Source of the DNA: a bacterium
Lineage (GTDB): Bacteria; UBP14; UBA6098; B30-G16
Length of the DNA stretch: 42,083 nt
Reading direction: 5' to 3'
NCBI GenBank assembly: GCA_021159335.1
Contig: JAGGRZ010000047.1
Coordinates: 1 to 42,083 of the forward strand
Shown: positions 41,001-42,083 of the stretch, one piece after another
Layout of the letters: the number at the start of each line of letters is the position of its first letter
Numbering within the stretch: position 1 is the stretch's first letter
Position numbers and translations under genes: made by a program
Notes under the pieces: generated by a model
Databases searched by the model: none
What the model was told of the DNA's origin: nothing
Seen by the model: the letters and a program-made list of their open reading frames with translations, nothing else

Positions 41001-42083
41001 AATCGAGATGAACGAATTTATCTCGGCATGTTGTGGCATCATAGCAGACATGAACCACATTGCGACCATCACAATCGGTTTCCTCGAAAAACCACAATGA
41101 ATCAAACTGAACCATCGGTATGTCTGGTGGCACATATGATTGATAGTGCTCCACAACTGTATCCTCATTCGAAAGAAGCACGATGTTATATCTGAGCGTA
41201 TCGCCGAAAAGAGAATCAGGTATTAAAACATCCCAGTTAACAATCCTCGTTCCACCGTAGCCGAAAAATGTATCTATAACTACTGGATTAACACCGCTTA
41301 CCACTGTTGCGCCGGAGGCTCCCAAGTCGAGTATTATCCTGACATTAGTAAGCGAATGGGGATTACCGTTGGTCACGATAGCTGAAACCTCAAACGGATT
41401 GGGTATAACATTCTCGCAATCGGGCTCAAATTCAGGTGGTGAATGGCTTACCGTGGTGCCAAGATCTACCTCTCCTATACCGTAATAAGTCACGAAAACC
41501 ACCGAATCGCCGGGGGCGAGTAAAACAGGATACCACTTCACCATTGTAGCTGAATCACCGAACGGTGAGCCAGTGTCAGCAATCCAATCACTATCCTGCC
41601 AGCGGTTCCCAACGGAAGCGGGCCAAGACCCATACCAGAATACATCAGGTGGTCTTGCAGCAGCGTCGAATCCAGTAAGAATACCCGTAGCCACTATGTC
41701 AGCAGGAGCAGGCGGAAAACCTCGCTCGTATGCATGCCAGATGGGAGGAATACCGGGTGGTCGTGAGGCAAAAAATATCGACGCGATACCCGTGAAACCG
41801 AATGCTGTGGCTATAGGTGCAGCGTCATTGTTTCTTAGCATAGTATCGTAGTAAACGATAAGCCCCACACGATGTGTATCCCTATCAGCAGACTTCAAAA
41901 TCGCCTTAAATTCTATCTGCTCAAGGTCTCCTCGCGCGCGCCCAAGACTAACCGGATAAACCATCTGCTTAATTCTCACACCACGCCAGTTGTTCCAGAT
42001 AGCGAAAATAGTGTCACCAACTTTCCTAACGCTGCTCGCTGGGGGCATAGATGGTGGCCATGATGTTCCGGTTTTCGCCCATA
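38074..42083 (-). CDS. Giant surface/secreted multidomain protein, C-terminal part (5' end beyond window)
   Basis: At least 1336 residues; the frame is open to the window edge, so the start is missing. Visible in order: beta-sandwich repeats with PNPFEVSAIV, a cysteine-bearing region (HCRDCMS), a ThuA/GATase-like stretch (FDVLAFGVADSYGNRDLS with AFAKKGRGLLLTHDTSG and SGCSPGCCM), further Ig-like modules, and a cohesin-like domain (AAAGETINVPIVIDS up to ESGIVVVAYSG). The last 150 residues are a duplicated module: RGWNLLSLPV with GIGYWTYS, then MGWNLIGAPYS with GKGYWVLV. Unlike the other exported proteins here it lacks a PNP/LYD..GR sorting domain and ends in ELEIRGR. Probable cell-surface adhesion or display role, not proven. 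Nothing is seen in the 178 bases downstream except the short palindrome noted for the small ORF. Confidence 0.75.
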   Translation of the reverse strand, partial: WAKTGTSWPPSMPPASSVRKVGDTIFAIWNNWRGVRIKQMVYPVSLGRARGDLEQIEFKAILKSADRDTHRVGLIVYYDTMLRNNDAAPIATAFGFTGIASIFFASRPPGIPPIWHAYERGFPPAPADIVATGILTGFDAAARPPDVFWYGSWPASVGNRWQDSDWIADTGSPFGDSATMVKWYPVLLAPGDSVVFVTYYGIGEVDLGTTVSHSPPEFEPDCENVIPNPFEVSAIVTNGNPHSLTNVRIILDLGASGATVVSGVNPVVIDTFFGYGGTRIVNWDVLIPDSLFGDTLRYNIVLLSNEDTVVEHYQSYVPPDIPMVQFDSLWFFEETDCDGRNVVHVCYDATTCRDKFVHLDFGVSFDGGRTWHLPAYDKLENWRHHIGDSVTTGIHCFDWNLSDDVPGVELDSAVISISYHKFGTGDSALFTTFADFARGDTSHVKILSPDPDGLDDGALWLPPGRDTIYVLQVYPDGHCRDCMSRAIYNYMSAGHPPLKIKIYIIPISQFNAACAGFTPGSDVDSVFVNASYIDTARVVHPAVRMRLTDFDVLAFGVADSYGNRDLSAAAADAVAAFAKKGRGLLLTHDTSGCSPGCCMTNFCSLTEVTGIACTLTSSWTTFNIVHRVADDTLFVLHHPFNIPDTFSVLLCHWKGQRIVSGTMLYQGTGIPSCPNDNLLYWQAYHNLRYNSFSSFYSYGHRESVPMEWEAKAMINSIYYSYHGGVGSGVYVSEPFPLEGELGVEADFSADVPVGANIIIEVALDTCIGPDVCWTDWYRVGSVPSFSFDQVKYRVGMTLNEENESPILHWLKIKPRVTDPREIQVVGALDSRAPRISWHCPDSIVLFGDTLDINFSVSDMFVNAAEPGTILIDYCEGVDTIIARGPVSWVVTPTPCDSARMRILMPDSFCNWGALECVFPIVVAGEIHIFIPETIAAAGETINVPIVIDSMYLPITSRFVLDINVNSDVIKPIDYVSAVTPAPATATLTGHLDDWRIDISWSTRVTLVGDTLGYLKVLVDPKAVGGSYSPIYIDDFTSDLMHTYWESGIVVVAYSGRPWLQTLVFDCPSDKSVSEKWLTFGVSSGATDLYDPRLDLLWLPSAPTEISAWFAMDDPSHPAVTRLSRDIKDIVPVNIWQVVVSFTREVRVRWNPSSFGEGIYMLNDEVDMKAESVYFAAANETLTITWSEPELVAARIPVTRGWNLLSLPVRNPTADPKIVFHRLLGPFEFNPITRSFQYASRVSSGIGYWTYSWQDLEFIVAGEPVAGFVLPVYMGWNLIGAPYSTVPVDSIRAIGTSILSIYGWDGSSYFVPSSLEPGKGYWVLVPADGELEIRGR

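Noticed and set aside
1-42083. Search by eye for tRNA T-loop signatures, rRNA segments, CRISPR repeats, transposase genes and integrase sites.
   Set aside because: No convincing example was found; a covariance-model or repeat-finder run could still reveal something missed by eye.

Overview
The window looks like a chromosomal segment of a bacterium from a poorly characterised, probably anaerobic and possibly thermophilic lineage related to the Bacteroidetes/FCB side of the tree. Reasons: at least four proteins end in a C-terminal module resembling type IX secretion sorting domains (a PNP motif, then LYD..GR.V, then G.Y..... and a basic tail); there is a single-domain Pur-alpha-like (DUF3276) protein typical of Bacteroidetes and relatives; a TonB-dependent receptor with an N-terminal carboxypeptidase-regulatory-like domain implies an outer membrane; thiazole is made by a Thi4-type enzyme, as in archaea and anaerobic thermophiles. 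The taxon is not identified. No rRNA, tRNA, CRISPR array, insertion sequence or phage module was seen. No gene-free stretch exceeds 300 bases.

Layout. 1-507: 3' end of a surface protein. 619-2670 (+): dnaB, a 50-residue ORF and an ImmA/IrrE-type protease, overlapping or nearly so. 2696-8638 (-): a PAS protein with a degenerate GGDEF domain followed by speE; then an envelope operon (amidase, uppS, beta-barrel-like protein, joined by ATGA overlaps) followed by a sorting-domain protein. 8749-10771 (+): DUF502 membrane protein and an RsmB-type rRNA methyltransferase. 10779-16011 (-): a compact operon of sugar-nucleotide transferase/pseudo-mutase, lipoprotein, Thi4 and a PP-loop ATPase. 16161-18117 (-): amidohydrolase and PAP2 phosphatase. 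18257-21986 (+): radical SAM protein, glycosyltransferase, MFS permease and PUR protein. 22034-24182 (-): fabD and a LeuC-type dehydratase. 24312-29309 (+): SagB-type nitroreductase, NfeD protease and two tandem secreted propeller-like proteins. 29311-32376 (-): a gene remnant, a TonB-dependent receptor and a FetB-type permease. 32551-34949 (+): MacB/LolD-type ATPase, aminotransferase and an 8-cysteine ferredoxin-like protein. 35180-36382 (-): a Fic protein with a decayed HicB-like ORF upstream. 36400-37602 (+): GT39-type membrane glycosyltransferase. 37728-37895 (-): a 55-residue orphan. 38074-42083 (-): a giant surface protein cut by the window edge.

Most interesting leads: (1) a perfect 17-bp palindrome with DtxR/IdeR-like half-sites lying exactly over the spacer and -10 box of a convincing promoter for a nearly leaderless ABC ATPase gene, divergent from a FetB-like permease/TonB-receptor operon, suggesting metal control; (2) thi4 co-transcribed with a PP-loop ATPase carrying CxxC motifs, a candidate sulfur-handling partner; (3) a sugar-nucleotide transferase fused to a mutase domain that has lost its recognisable catalytic motifs; (4) small genes and remnants missed by length-limited gene calling. 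All functional statements come from reading motifs by eye; no database search was run.
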